Positions 24,598 through 32,998 are shown, counted from the first letter of the stretch. The stretch: DNA of 53,787 nucleotides from Candidatus Obscuribacterales bacterium (GCA_949127735.1 CASBPX010000182.1:1-53787); one strand, 5' to 3'. The notes: a model not told the origin generated them from the letters alone. A program made the numbers and translations.

Positions 24598-24879
24598 GTG
24601 CTTGAGACAATTCTACCTTTGAACGACGACTTCGATTTAAAATTGTGCGGCAGCAAGCATTACGGACCAGTGCTCTGTGTTGAGGGCAACGTCCAGGTGA
24701 TGCGATGTTCGTTCTGCGAACAAATTTTTAGAATAGTAATCGCAGAACCGTTTGAAATAGAAGATAAGCGTCGGTCGTCGAGAACGTGTATCTCTGCATG
24801 CGACTGGACCGTCTCGGGTAACATGGTGAAGTGCAGCGCTTGTAGCTACTCGGGCCCGCGTCCAGATATTGATAGCTGA
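24598..24879 (+). CDS. Small Cys-rich putative zinc-ribbon protein
   Basis: 93 residues from GTG 24598 (or 95 from TTG 24592); neither start has a convincing ribosome-binding site. It holds eight Cys, including two CxxC knuckles about 40 residues apart (CSFC near 37 and CSAC near 80) and a CISAC between them. That arrangement could bind one or two zinc ions. No family recognised. Longer open frames on the other strand overlap it but lack any recognisable features. The gene sits just after the tandem repeat and before the duplicated-module gene on the same strand, about 70 bases away. Coding status is likely but not certain. Confidence 0.5.
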   Translation: MLETILPLNDDFDLKLCGSKHYGPVLCVEGNVQVMRCSFCEQIFRIVIAEPFEIEDKRRSSRTCISACDWTVSGNMVKCSACSYSGPRPDIDS

Positions 24880-24951
24880 TACTGAGATATTGGTACCAAC
24901 CGCCAGACCGCGGGAATGCACTAATTGGCTGTTTCTCGAGGTCGCAGGCAA

Positions 24952-25509
24952 ATGAATCAACTAGAACAAACAAAAATGGCTTTGCTGCGTGAAGCATCTA
25001 CTACTTTGAACACCATCAGCAAAGTGAAACGTGACGGCCTGGAATTTGTGAAGTGCAAGCGTGCTTTCGACCGTCCTGAAGAAACTAGAACCCTTTACTT
25101 ACTTGCCCTGGACGCATTAGTCGAAGAGGGCGCCACAGAGCTCGTTCTCACCAATGAATACTTGGATCTATTTGAGCTAAAGCAGCCGATTCAGATTTCG
25201 ACTTTGGCAGGAGCCAAAGATGCTTTGCTCAGGCAGCTAAATCAAGACGGACGCATTTACAAGATTCACGGCCCAGAAGGCGAATTTGTGCAATGCAGGA
25301 AATTTGCACTCGGTGGCTCAGATAGCACAGATGAGAATGAAGAAGAGTCGCGAATTATGTTTTTGAGGGCACTGTCAGAGCTGATGCGCTACGGCAAAAT
25401 TGATCTGGTTTCAGAGAGCCGGGAGATGTCTGTGTTTACTCTAGCCAATCAATATAGTTTTGCTGAGTCTGCCACTGAGATTTACGATGATTTGCGACAG
25501 TGTAGTTAG
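24952..25509 (+). CDS. Protein with two tandem copies of an about 75-residue module, function unknown
   Basis: 185 residues from ATG 24952. The two halves match each other. The first half has K.ALLREA, DGLEFVKCKRAF, EETRTLYLLALDALVEEG and YLDLFEL. The second has KDALLRQL, EGEFVQCRKFAL, EESRIMFLRALSELMRYG and EMSVFTL. Each copy should be helix, beta-hairpin, helix, short strand, a winged-helix-like order. The shared FVxCxxxxxxx..EExR pattern suggests a real domain duplication. Acidic, soluble, no signal peptide. It follows the Cys-rich gene and ends six bases from the convergent flavin reductase gene. I know of no named family; a binding or regulatory role is a guess. Confidence 0.72.
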   Translation: MNQLEQTKMALLREASTTLNTISKVKRDGLEFVKCKRAFDRPEETRTLYLLALDALVEEGATELVLTNEYLDLFELKQPIQISTLAGAKDALLRQLNQDGRIYKIHGPEGEFVQCRKFALGGSDSTDENEEESRIMFLRALSELMRYGKIDLVSESREMSVFTLANQYSFAESATEIYDDLRQCS

Positions 25510-25514
25510 TCTAG

Positions 25515-26132
25515 TTAGTGTATGGGCCGCTCAATATCAAATCGATCTTTCACAGTACTGTACGATATGCCGCCCAATCTTCCGATTGGCTGTAATACAT
25601 TGAGATCAACTAAGCCGTCTGTCCCGATCACACCATCTGCATAATGCAAACAAAGAATTTCGCCCAGCACTAGTGCCGAACCGCCCAATTCGTGTATATG
25701 AAAAACCTTGCATTCCATCGAAATTAAAGCTTCGGCAATGCGTGGCGGCTTAATCATAGTGCTGGCCTGAGGTGTCAATCCGGTTACGGCAAATTCGCTA
25801 ATATCGTTTTCAAACTCGCCGCTCGATTGATTCATTTGTTCAACTAGTGACTGGCTAACAACATTGACTACAAATTCTCCGCCAGCGCGCACGTTTACTA
25901 AAGTGTCTTTGGCTACAGGCAGAGACGAGCCCGCTTCTGGCCTTTTGTAACCAGGAGCAAAGCCAAGCATCGGTGGTTTAACGCTAAAAATATTGAAAAA
26001 TGAAAATGGCGCTAAGTTATTGATGCCGGCGTCATTGACGCTTGAAACCCAGGCGATGGGCCGAGGCACCACAGAGCCAATTAAAAGGCGATAAAGCTGA
26101 TCAGTTTTTGTTTCGCTGCAATTGATGAACAT
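25515..26132 (-). CDS. Flavin reductase-like FMN-binding protein (DIM6/NTAB family)
   Basis: 205 residues, normal length. Family blocks are the N-terminal LLIGSVVPRPIAWVSSVN, NNLAPFSFFNIFSVKPPMLGF, the KDTLVNVRAGGEFVVNVVS region and a C-terminal LGRxGGISYSTV-like end (IGRLGGISYSTV). The fold is a split beta-barrel dimer that binds FMN. Members act as NAD(P)H:flavin reductases or flavoprotein oxidoreductases; the substrate is not predictable. The ATG at 26132 has GGAG about 14 bases upstream, farther than usual. A terminator hairpin ends 33 bases before the start codon, so expression may depend on read-through or antitermination. Confidence 0.9.
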   Translation of the reverse strand: MFINCSETKTDQLYRLLIGSVVPRPIAWVSSVNDAGINNLAPFSFFNIFSVKPPMLGFAPGYKRPEAGSSLPVAKDTLVNVRAGGEFVVNVVSQSLVEQMNQSSGEFENDISEFAVTGLTPQASTMIKPPRIAEALISMECKVFHIHELGGSALVLGEILCLHYADGVIGTDGLVDLNVLQPIGRLGGISYSTVKDRFDIERPIH

Positions 26133-26165
26133 GTTTAGTTACTTAAGCTCCAATTTTGCACAAAC

Positions 26166-26202
26166 AAAAAGACCATCCAGATAAATCTGCGATGGTCTTT
26201 TT
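26166..26202 (-). terminator. Rho-independent terminator upstream of the flavin reductase gene
   Basis: AAAAAGACCATC (26166-26177) and GATGGTCTTTTT (26191-26202) are a perfect 12-bp inverted repeat with a 13-base loop. Read on the minus strand it ends in a T run, and the same is true on the plus strand. On the minus strand it would end the structured RNA candidate just before the flavin reductase gene. Confidence 0.8.
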
Positions 26203-26376
26203 ACTATCGTCTGACAGTCTATTGCGTAGACTCGATATTTCTCACTGCTTCAAGTCAGAATCCACAGTCAGCGGGTTATCGCTACAGTTTCTGGTCTGCG
26301 CAGACCTGGTGTTTCCACTTAACCCCTCGGCTCAAAGCACTCAACTTATTGATTGGTGAGTGCTCACCGTTTATGC
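26166..26376 (-). ncRNA. Candidate structured RNA: independent sRNA or leader/attenuator
   Basis: About 210 bases on the minus strand between a TATAAT box (26382-26387) and a strong terminator (26166-26202), with no plausible coding frame. Reading 5' to 3': AGCACTCA pairs with TGAGTGCT (8 bp, 13-base loop). GGGTTA pairs with TAACCC and encloses GTG-GAAA-CAC (a GNRA tetraloop) and GGTCT-GCGC-AGACC. CTGAC pairs with GTCAG and encloses AGTCTA-CGCAA-TAGACT. Then comes the terminator. Such dense nesting is not expected from plain intergenic DNA. It lacks the conserved FMN riboswitch core despite lying before a flavin reductase, and I could not match it to 6S, tmRNA, SRP or RNase P RNA. Function unknown. 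Confidence 0.5.
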
Positions 26377-26381
26377 ATGTA

Positions 26382-26387
26382 ATTATA
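26382..26387 (-). promoter_or_regulatory. Consensus -10 box for the structured RNA candidate
   Basis: TATAAT on the minus strand, about six bases before the first stem. No good -35 is found 17 bases upstream, so promoter strength is uncertain. A start near 26375 would fit the proposed RNA. Confidence 0.4.
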
Positions 26388-26594
26388 GCGAAACTGCAGA
26401 CGATGAGAAGTCCCCCGATGAAAATACCTTGCATATCTGCTGACAATTCGAAGGATGCGCTTCAGGGCTGTTCTTTATATTGAGTGCGGTAGCCAAGCTC
26501 GTGAACCATCAGCTCACCTTCGGTATATCCATTTGTATATATAGTTATGCACAGCTCTGCCCTCGTCCAGAGAGAATGGTTTTTTTTCTAAAAA

Positions 26595-26643
26595 CCGCCA
26601 TTAAACAATGTCATTACGCCGTAATTACATTGTTAGATGGCGG
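26595..26643 (-). terminator. Long 24-bp imperfect hairpin downstream of the 26.7-27.7 kb gene
   Basis: The 49-base palindrome has arms of 24 bases with three mismatches (CCGCCAT..ACAATGT..TTACG against its complement). It starts 54 bases past the stop of the minus-strand gene and is followed on that strand by TTTTTAG and a second small hairpin (26579-26597). A terminator is the simplest reading. The length and near-perfect symmetry also recall a mobile palindromic element. The rest of the interval 26388-26594 shows nothing I can name. Confidence 0.5.
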
Positions 26644-26697
26644 AATAATCAAATTCTGATATCCTGCACCCGACGACGGTGGCGCGATTTTAACCAA

Positions 26698-27666
26698 TCA
26701 TTCCAGCCTGGTAGCTTTGACGGTCTGCATCAGCTCCAGCAACGGGTGGTCCATTTCAGAAACCAGCGCCCTGACGTCGTGCAGCATGGCCGAGCGGGCG
26801 TCAAGCAAGTCAATGCTGACGATGGTCTGGGGGTGAGTGCCTGTGATATGGCCAACAACTTCTTTGCTGCTGACATTTTGTTTCTTATTGCTGATTACTT
26901 TGAGCTTGTACCAGCGCTTGAGCAATTCTTGCTGTCTGGTCAATCCGGTTTGACTATTTTCAGGCACGCTATTGAGGTACTGCCAGACGGTAGGTGGGTA
27001 GTCGCGCTCAGTATGCACGGCATCTTTATCGAACAATTTTGCCAACATGTTGGGCGTTCCTTCTACAATTTTTTTCTCACCAGACTGCTGCTTGAGGGCC
27101 CAGAGCGCCAGTGTTGTCTGAGTGATGCCCTCGCCTGTATCGATGCCGTTGGCGCTTTGCTCGTTGGCACCACCCAGCTTGAGGCCACCACCGACGATAC
27201 CGGTTATGCCACCGGAAAGAAAGTTGGCAATGGTGTTGAGTCGAATGGCTTTGTCTCGACGCTCTTCCAAAAAGGCTTGCAGATCATCAGCCTGGGCAAT
27301 TTCTGTTTCAAGATTACTTAAGCAGCTACGCACCTCAAAGCTCTCAGAAACAATGATTTCGGTCAGCGATTGTTTAAGCAGCAAAGCGCGCAACAGGCTG
27401 CTGTCGTTTTGCGCCGATTGTGTGGCTTTCAATCTGGCTAATTTTTCATCGATGCCCAATTCTTGAGCCAGCTTTCGGGCTTCAGGAGAAAGACCATCAC
27501 CATTAAGCAATGGCGAAGCTGCGGTGCTTGAGCGCCTGGGCGTAATGGAAGGTTTTAAAGCCGGTAAAATATCACCCCTGGCACAGGCCGGCGCTTCTAT
27601 TAACCAGGTCAGGCTGGTCATACAAAGAATGGCCGCAAGTGGCAGCAAACGTTGTGCAGAGTGCAC
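26698..27666 (-). CDS. Exported helical protein of unknown function
   Basis: 322 residues from a GTG start with AGAGGA seven bases upstream. The signal peptide (LLPLAAILCMTSLTWLIEAPACA) ends near residue 29. After a Pro/Ser-rich linker come amphipathic helices (ARKLAQELGIDEKLARLKA, LETEIAQADDLQAFLEERRDKA). A Gly-rich hydrophobic segment follows (FLSGGITGIVGGGLKLGG, about 150-170), with further helices to the end. The plan, helices then a Gly-rich hydrophobic patch then an AL-rich helix, is also seen in the exported protein at 42876-44348, suggesting a distant family. No enzyme motif found. It is divergent from the MarR gene, so the two may share the operator region. Confidence 0.72.
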   Translation of the reverse strand: MHSAQRLLPLAAILCMTSLTWLIEAPACARGDILPALKPSITPRRSSTAASPLLNGDGLSPEARKLAQELGIDEKLARLKATQSAQNDSSLLRALLLKQSLTEIIVSESFEVRSCLSNLETEIAQADDLQAFLEERRDKAIRLNTIANFLSGGITGIVGGGLKLGGANEQSANGIDTGEGITQTTLALWALKQQSGEKKIVEGTPNMLAKLFDKDAVHTERDYPPTVWQYLNSVPENSQTGLTRQQELLKRWYKLKVISNKKQNVSSKEVVGHITGTHPQTIVSIDLLDARSAMLHDVRALVSEMDHPLLELMQTVKATRLE

Positions 27667-27755
27667 TTCTGATTCCTCTTAGCGGTTTAATATTACTCGA
27701 TTGGTCCACAGAAGAGCTGGAACCTTTTAATACTCGTTTAGTCTATCTAATTGTT

Positions 27756-27774
27756 AGCTATACTAAATATAGTT
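27756..27774. promoter_or_regulatory. Putative MarR-type operator
   Basis: CTATA-CTAAA-TATAG lies within a 19-base near-palindrome, AGCTATA..TATAGTT, 14 bases before the GTG of the MarR gene and just upstream of its GGAGGGG ribosome-binding site. A second imperfect copy (TAGTCTA..TATACTA) overlaps it on the left. Position and symmetry fit autoregulation. Confidence 0.45.
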
Positions 27775-27787
27775 ATGGAGGGGTGTA

Positions 27788-28288
27788 GTGAAAGCAGTAA
27801 TACGTCCTGAAGGGGCACAGGTCCAATTTAATACGGCTGATAAAGCTAAATCTGACCTTGTAGCTACAAGGCTTATGGAAACCGTTCCCTACATAATGTA
27901 TTACCTGCGCAGCAATGTTTTGCGCCAGGCTGAAACTCCAGCTTCACTGCCACAATTGCGCGTCATGGCTTTCATCAATAATTGTCCGGGGTCAAGCTTG
28001 AGCCGTCTGGCAGAGTCTATTGGTGTGGCCAATGCCACCGCCTCGATTATGGTCGAAAAGCTCGTTAAGGCCGGTTTGGTCTTACGAAACAGCGATCCGG
28101 CCAGTCGTCGCAATGTTATTCTCAGTTTGAGTGAAGAGGGTGTCAGCCATTTGCAGGGTACTCGCGCTATTGCTCAAGCAGAAATTGCCCGCATAATCGA
28201 TCAATTGCCTGCCGATAAATTAGACTCAATTGAAGAAAGCTTGTCTCTATTAAAAGGGATTTTTACCGAAGCGAATGCCAAAATTTAA
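27788..28288 (+). CDS. MarR-family transcriptional regulator
   Basis: 166 residues from a GTG with GGAGGGG upstream. The winged helix-turn-helix is clear: LPQLRVMAFINN, LSRLAESIGVANATASIMVEKLVKAG with the recognition helix, then the wing DPASRRNVILSLSEEG. The flanking N- and C-terminal helices make the dimer interface. MarR proteins usually repress a neighbouring efflux operon and release DNA on binding a phenolic or other ligand. Here the efflux adaptor gene follows after 19 bases on the same strand, so it is almost certainly the local regulator of the operon and probably of itself. The ligand is unknown. Confidence 0.93.
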   Translation: MKAVIRPEGAQVQFNTADKAKSDLVATRLMETVPYIMYYLRSNVLRQAETPASLPQLRVMAFINNCPGSSLSRLAESIGVANATASIMVEKLVKAGLVLRNSDPASRRNVILSLSEEGVSHLQGTRAIAQAEIARIIDQLPADKLDSIEESLSLLKGIFTEANAKI

Positions 28289-28307
28289 CTGACATCAGGC
28301 AGAAGAA

Positions 28308-29810
28308 ATGAAAGAAGAACTCGACACCAGTACCAGTACTAAACGCGAAAATCCTGATTTTCCCATTGCGCCTGCGCGTCATGATTCACCTCAGCCCAAA
28401 CAAAATAAGCTGGTTTTATTTAGCTTGATTGCCTTGCTGCTTGTTGGTGGCGCATATGGTGCGTATTCTTTAAGTTCGAGCCATCAAGAAAATCGACCGA
28501 TGGCTGGCGAAAAAAACGGTCAGGGATCCTTCGGCAAGGGTGAAAAGAGCGCAAAAGACAAAATTGTGCCGGTAGTAATAGCGGTCTCTACTCAAAAAGC
28601 GTTGCCTATTGAACTCAGGAGTATTGGTAATGTCACACCTTTTTCAGTGGTTAACATTACTCCGCAGGTGAGCGGTCAGCTTTTGAAAGTGCATTTCACC
28701 CAGGGTGAAACGGTGAAAAAAGGGGCTTTGCTCTTTCAAATCGATCCGCGATCTTATGAGGCGACTTTAGCTCAGGCGGAAGGGCACGTGGCCCGTGACC
28801 GTGCACAAGTGGAGGCAGCTCAAGCCAATTTGGCTCGTGACCAGGCCATGATTGGTCAGTATCAGGCTAATTTGCGCAAAGACAGAGCGCAGGCTAAATA
28901 CACCGATACGCAAATGACCCGCTACGCAGAGCTAGTTCGCGAAGGCGCTGTTTCTAAAGAACAAAGCGATCAAGTGTCAACCAGCGCCACCCAGGCTGAA
29001 GCCACAATTGAAGCCGACTTGAAAGTGATCGAGAATGCTAAAGCCGTCACCAGAGGCGACCGCGCCGCTATCGAGACAGCATTAGGCACGTTGCGGGCAG
29101 ATCAGGGCCTGGTAGATCACGCTCGCCTGCAACTGAGTTGGACCAAAATTTATTCTCCCATCACTGGTCGCACCGGCAGTCTAAATGTTTATGAGGGTAA
29201 CGTAGTTTCGAATACTCCCAGTCAACCGCTGGTGACCATTGCTCAAGTTAATCCTATCTACGTTACTGTCACAGTGCCAGAGCAGTATCTCAACGATTTG
29301 AGGCGCTCGCAGGCAAATGGCACATTGAAGTTGCAAGCTCTCGTTGAAGGGCGGAAAGCAGAAGCGGTTAAGGGTCATGTTTCCTTTATGGAAAACACTG
29401 TCAATACCAATACAGGCACGATTTTGTTGCGCGCCAGTTTTGTCAATGAAGGGCAGAAGCTCTTTCCTGGTCAATTTGTAGACGTCTTAATATCTATGCC
29501 TCCCGCCGGGCAGTCGGTTGTAGTGCCATCACGCGCGGTGCAAACAACGCAGCAGGGCAATGCTATTTATGTTTTAAAGCCTGACAATACTGTTCAATTA
29601 GTTAAAGTAAAACTCGGTCAGAGTGCCAGTGACATGGTGGCCATCACCAGCGGCATTAAAGTTGGCGAGAGTGTCGTTGTTGACGGGCAATTGCAACTCA
29701 GCCCGGGCTCAAAAGTGAAAGTGCAAAAAGAAAAAGCTGCCGATAGCGAAAGTGAAATCGAAACGTCCATTAAAAGCGACCCAAAGGTAACTGATTCAGT
29801 GCGCCGCTAA
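28308..29810 (+). CDS. mdtA: RND efflux periplasmic adaptor (MdtA-like)
   Basis: 500 residues. A cytosolic tail of about 40 residues precedes one membrane helix (LVLFSLIALLLVGGAYGAY). Then come a charged linker, the lipoyl half-motif (VNITPQVSGQLLKVHFTQGETVKKGALLFQIDPR), a long helical hairpin rich in Ala/Gln, and the second lipoyl half (IYSPITGRTGSLNVYEGNVV). The beta-barrel (VTVPEQYLNDLRR) and membrane-proximal domain (VPSRAVQTTQQGNAIYVL) complete the adaptor. The sequence is MdtA-like, and the two following RND genes fit the MdtABC scheme of a heteromeric pump. The Glu/Asp/Lys-rich C-terminal tail is longer than usual. Symbol given by analogy. Confidence 0.88.
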   Translation: MKEELDTSTSTKRENPDFPIAPARHDSPQPKQNKLVLFSLIALLLVGGAYGAYSLSSSHQENRPMAGEKNGQGSFGKGEKSAKDKIVPVVIAVSTQKALPIELRSIGNVTPFSVVNITPQVSGQLLKVHFTQGETVKKGALLFQIDPRSYEATLAQAEGHVARDRAQVEAAQANLARDQAMIGQYQANLRKDRAQAKYTDTQMTRYAELVREGAVSKEQSDQVSTSATQAEATIEADLKVIENAKAVTRGDRAAIETALGTLRADQGLVDHARLQLSWTKIYSPITGRTGSLNVYEGNVVSNTPSQPLVTIAQVNPIYVTVTVPEQYLNDLRRSQANGTLKLQALVEGRKAEAVKGHVSFMENTVNTNTGTILLRASFVNEGQKLFPGQFVDVLISMPPAGQSVVVPSRAVQTTQQGNAIYVLKPDNTVQLVKVKLGQSASDMVAITSGIKVGESVVVDGQLQLSPGSKVKVQKEKAADSESEIETSIKSDPKVTDSVRR

Positions 29811-29845
29811 GTAAATCAAATAAACTTTGCGGTGAGGAATTGTTT

Positions 29846-32800
29846 TTGAATATTTCTCTGCCCTTTATTATGCGACCGGTGATGACCACACTAATTATGG
29901 TGGCACTGGTCGTATTCGGGCTCATTGCTTATTTTACATTGCCGGTAAACGATTTGCCGGCCGTAGATTTCCCTACCATTAGTGTCAGCGCCGGCTTACC
30001 TGGGGCTAATGCCGAAACCATGGCTTCGGCTGTGGCCACTCCCTTAGAAAAACAATTTAGTGGCATCGCTGGCCTCGAATCAATGAATTCTACTTCAGCC
30101 ACCGGTACTACGGCCATCACATTACAGTTTGCCCTTGACCGCAGCATCGATGGTGCCGCTCAAGATGTGCAGGCTGCCATTGTTGCGGCGAGGGCCTGGC
30201 TGCCGGCAAGTATGCCCAGCCCTCCAACTTTTCGCAAAGTCAATCCGTCCGATGCGCCGATTCTTTATATTGCCCTGAACTCCACCACTCTTCCACTTTA
30301 TACCGTTGATGAATACGCAGAGAATGTCATTGCTCCGCGCATTTCCATGACCAGCGGAGTGGCGCAAGTGCAAGTGATGGGCTCGCAAATTTATGCCCCG
30401 CATGTGCAGGTAGATCCGCGTAAACTTGCTGCTTACGGTATCGGTATTGATGAAGTAGCCACGGCCATTCGTCAGGCCAATGTCAATTTACCCACGGGCA
30501 CATTGTCGGGGCCTGATACCGCATATAACATCAGAGTAAACGGACAGCTTTATAATGCAGCTGCTTTTATGCCCTTGATTATCACGCACAAAAATGGTGC
30601 CCCGGTGCGCATAAGAGATGTGGGCACAGTCATTGACAGCGTACAGACAGACAAAGTGGCCAGTTGGTACAACGGCAGCCGCGCCATTATTTTAGCGGTG
30701 CAGCGCCAACCGGGCACCAATACCATAGAAATTGTGGACGCCATTAAAAAGATGATGCCCAATTTTAGAGCGGTTTTGCCCGGTGCCGTTAATCTCAATG
30801 TTTTTTATGATCGCAGTTTGTCCATCAGGCGTTCTGTGGGTGACGTAAAACTAACGCTTTTGATTACTGTCTTTCTCGTTATTCTCGTGATTATTCTGGC
30901 GCTGGGCAGCTTGTCAACCACTCTCATTGCCAGCGTCACGCTACCGATTGCCCTGATTGGCACTTTTGCCGCCATGAAGTTGTTTGGCTTTACGCTCAAC
31001 AATATTTCGCTCATGGCTTTAACTCTTTCGGTGGGTTTTGTGGTGGATGACGCCATTGTTGTTCTGGAAAATATCGTGCGCCATATTGAAGCTGGTGAGC
31101 CGCCACTATTAGCTGCCGTTAACGGTTCGCGCGAAATTGGCTTTACAGTGGTATCAATGACCGTATCGCTCATCGCTGTATTTATTCCAATACTATTGCT
31201 CGGCGGAATCATCGGTCGCTTATTTTTTGAATTTGCCGTCACTATTTCAGTCGCTATTTTAATTTCCGGTTTTGTTTCACTTTCGCTTACTCCTATGCTC
31301 TGCAGCCGTTTTCTGCGACCGCAAGAAAAGAAAGGTTGGCTCCATAATTTTTCGGAGGGAGTCTTTGGCCGTCTGCTGAGCTTCTATGATTACACTTTGA
31401 AGCCTGCCTTAAGGCACAAGATTATAGTGCTGTTAGGCTTCGCGGTCATGCTTGGTACCACCGGTTATCTTCTGGGGGTAATACCCAAAGGTTTCATGGC
31501 CAGCGAAGATTCTGGGCAAATATTCGGTATGACTCAGGCGATTGAAGGCGTGTCGTTTGAAGAAATGAAGCGCCACCAGATTATGCTTGCCGATATTGTC
31601 AGAGAAAATGGTAGCGTGCGTGGTGCCATGTCGTCGGTGGGTGCAAGCGGCCCGAACGCGGCCGTCAATCAAGGCCGCATTTTTATGGTCTTGAAAATGA
31701 AGTCAGAGCGCCCTGGCCACGCGTCTATCGATCAAGTTATTCAAGACCTGCGCAAAAAAACTGCCAATGTGCCCGGCATTAGTTTATTTATGCAAAATTT
31801 AGGGGGTATTCGCATCGGCGGGCAGCTGACTAAAGCACAGTATCAAGTGACCTTGTCTGGATCTGAGTTGCCTGAGCTTTATAAAGCCTCTCGTGACTTT
31901 GAAGCCAAGCTCAAGGCCATGTCTGATTTGCAAGACGTAAACAGCGACTTGCAGGTGAAGAATTTGCAGCTCAATGTTGAAATCGATAGAGATAAATGTG
32001 CCAGGCTCGGTATCAGTGTTCAATCAGTGCAAGATGCGCTCAATAGCGCCTATTCCGCCAGACAGGTTTCGGTTATCTATACTCCCACCAATCAATATTG
32101 GGTAATACTGGAAGTTGAGCCCAGGTATATGGAAGACCCTTCTATGTTGCACTGGTTTAACGTACGCACGGCGGCGGGTCAATTGATACCACTAGATACT
32201 GTGGCCAGGCTTGAGCGCGGTGCCGGCCCGCTGCTGGTCAACCATTTGGGGCAATTTCCATCGGTCACTGTTTCATTCAATCTCAAACCGGGAGTGGCGC
32301 TCAGTGACGCTGTGGGGCCAGTCAAAGAACTGGTGGCGAAGGGTTTGCCTGAAGATGTCACCGGCAGTTTTCAGGGCACTGCTCAAGCCTTTGAAAGTTC
32401 AACAAAAAATCTCAACATACTTCTGTTGGTTTCGATCATCATCATTTATCTGGTGCTGGGAATTCTATACGAGAGTTTCATTCACCCTCTAACCATTCTC
32501 TCGGGCCTGCCATCCGCCGGCTTGGGTGCCCTTTTGATATTGTTGATTTTCAACTTGAGTTTAGACGTTTATGGTTTTCTTGGTCTAATTTTACTGGTTG
32601 GTATCGTCAAGAAAAATGCCATCATGATGATTGATTTTGCTATAGACGTTGAGCGTCAGCGCAATTTGACTGCTGAAGAAGCAATTTATGAAGCTTGTTT
32701 GGTTAGGTTCAGGCCAATCATGATGACCACACTGGCAGCTATTCTCGGCAGTCTTCCTATTGCAATTGGTCTAGGCGAAGGCGCCGAATCTAGGCAAACT

Positions 32801-32998
32801 TTAGGCATGACTATTGTGGGAGGATTATTGGTTTCGCAGCTGGTGACACTTTATATTACTCCGGTATTTTACATTTATTTAGACCGCTTTCAACATTATG
32901 TCAATAGCCGCACCGCCTTTAGAATGCCACGCCTGCGCCGGTTTCGCAAAGCCGATGGCACTGAAAGTGAACAAGAAAATTTTGAGGAAGCCAGATGA
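29846..32998 (+). CDS. mdtB: RND efflux pump subunit (MdtB-like)
   Basis: 1050 residues from TTG 29846, chosen because GAGGA lies seven bases upstream and the product then starts MNISLPFIMRPVMTTL, matching MNLSAIFIKRPVMTTL of the next gene. The complete RND fold has 12 helices and two periplasmic loops. Proton-relay residues are intact: VDDAIVVLEN in helix 4 and VKKNAIMMIDF in helix 10. It is closely similar to the next gene throughout, and MdtB/MdtC of enterobacteria form a 2:1 heterotrimer, so the same is inferred here. Its end overlaps the next gene by four bases (ATGA). Substrates of such pumps include bile salts, novobiocin and metals, but none can be assigned here. Confidence 0.92.
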   Translation: MNISLPFIMRPVMTTLIMVALVVFGLIAYFTLPVNDLPAVDFPTISVSAGLPGANAETMASAVATPLEKQFSGIAGLESMNSTSATGTTAITLQFALDRSIDGAAQDVQAAIVAARAWLPASMPSPPTFRKVNPSDAPILYIALNSTTLPLYTVDEYAENVIAPRISMTSGVAQVQVMGSQIYAPHVQVDPRKLAAYGIGIDEVATAIRQANVNLPTGTLSGPDTAYNIRVNGQLYNAAAFMPLIITHKNGAPVRIRDVGTVIDSVQTDKVASWYNGSRAIILAVQRQPGTNTIEIVDAIKKMMPNFRAVLPGAVNLNVFYDRSLSIRRSVGDVKLTLLITVFLVILVIILALGSLSTTLIASVTLPIALIGTFAAMKLFGFTLNNISLMALTLSVGFVVDDAIVVLENIVRHIEAGEPPLLAAVNGSREIGFTVVSMTVSLIAVFIPILLLGGIIGRLFFEFAVTISVAILISGFVSLSLTPMLCSRFLRPQEKKGWLHNFSEGVFGRLLSFYDYTLKPALRHKIIVLLGFAVMLGTTGYLLGVIPKGFMASEDSGQIFGMTQAIEGVSFEEMKRHQIMLADIVRENGSVRGAMSSVGASGPNAAVNQGRIFMVLKMKSERPGHASIDQVIQDLRKKTANVPGISLFMQNLGGIRIGGQLTKAQYQVTLSGSELPELYKASRDFEAKLKAMSDLQDVNSDLQVKNLQLNVEIDRDKCARLGISVQSVQDALNSAYSARQVSVIYTPTNQYWVILEVEPRYMEDPSMLHWFNVRTAAGQLIPLDTVARLERGAGPLLVNHLGQFPSVTVSFNLKPGVALSDAVGPVKELVAKGLPEDVTGSFQGTAQAFESSTKNLNILLLVSIIIIYLVLGILYESFIHPLTILSGLPSAGLGALLILLIFNLSLDVYGFLGLILLVGIVKKNAIMMIDFAIDVERQRNLTAEEAIYEACLVRFRPIMMTTLAAILGSLPIAIGLGEGAESRQTLGMTIVGGLLVSQLVTLYITPVFYIYLDRFQHYVNSRTAFRMPRLRRFRKADGTESEQENFEEAR

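Noticed and set aside
24637-24997. Minus-strand frames opposite the small Cys-rich gene
   Set aside because: No domain, no ribosome-binding site, and composition typical of antisense frames; the plus frame has paired CxxC motifs.
26166-26376. 6S RNA, tmRNA, SRP RNA or RNase P RNA
   Set aside because: The 5' and 3' ends do not close a long stem as in 6S RNA, and no tRNA-like, SRP or RNase P conserved blocks are seen.
26133-26400. FMN riboswitch before the flavin reductase gene
   Set aside because: None of the conserved FMN-aptamer sequence blocks are present, although the region is structured.
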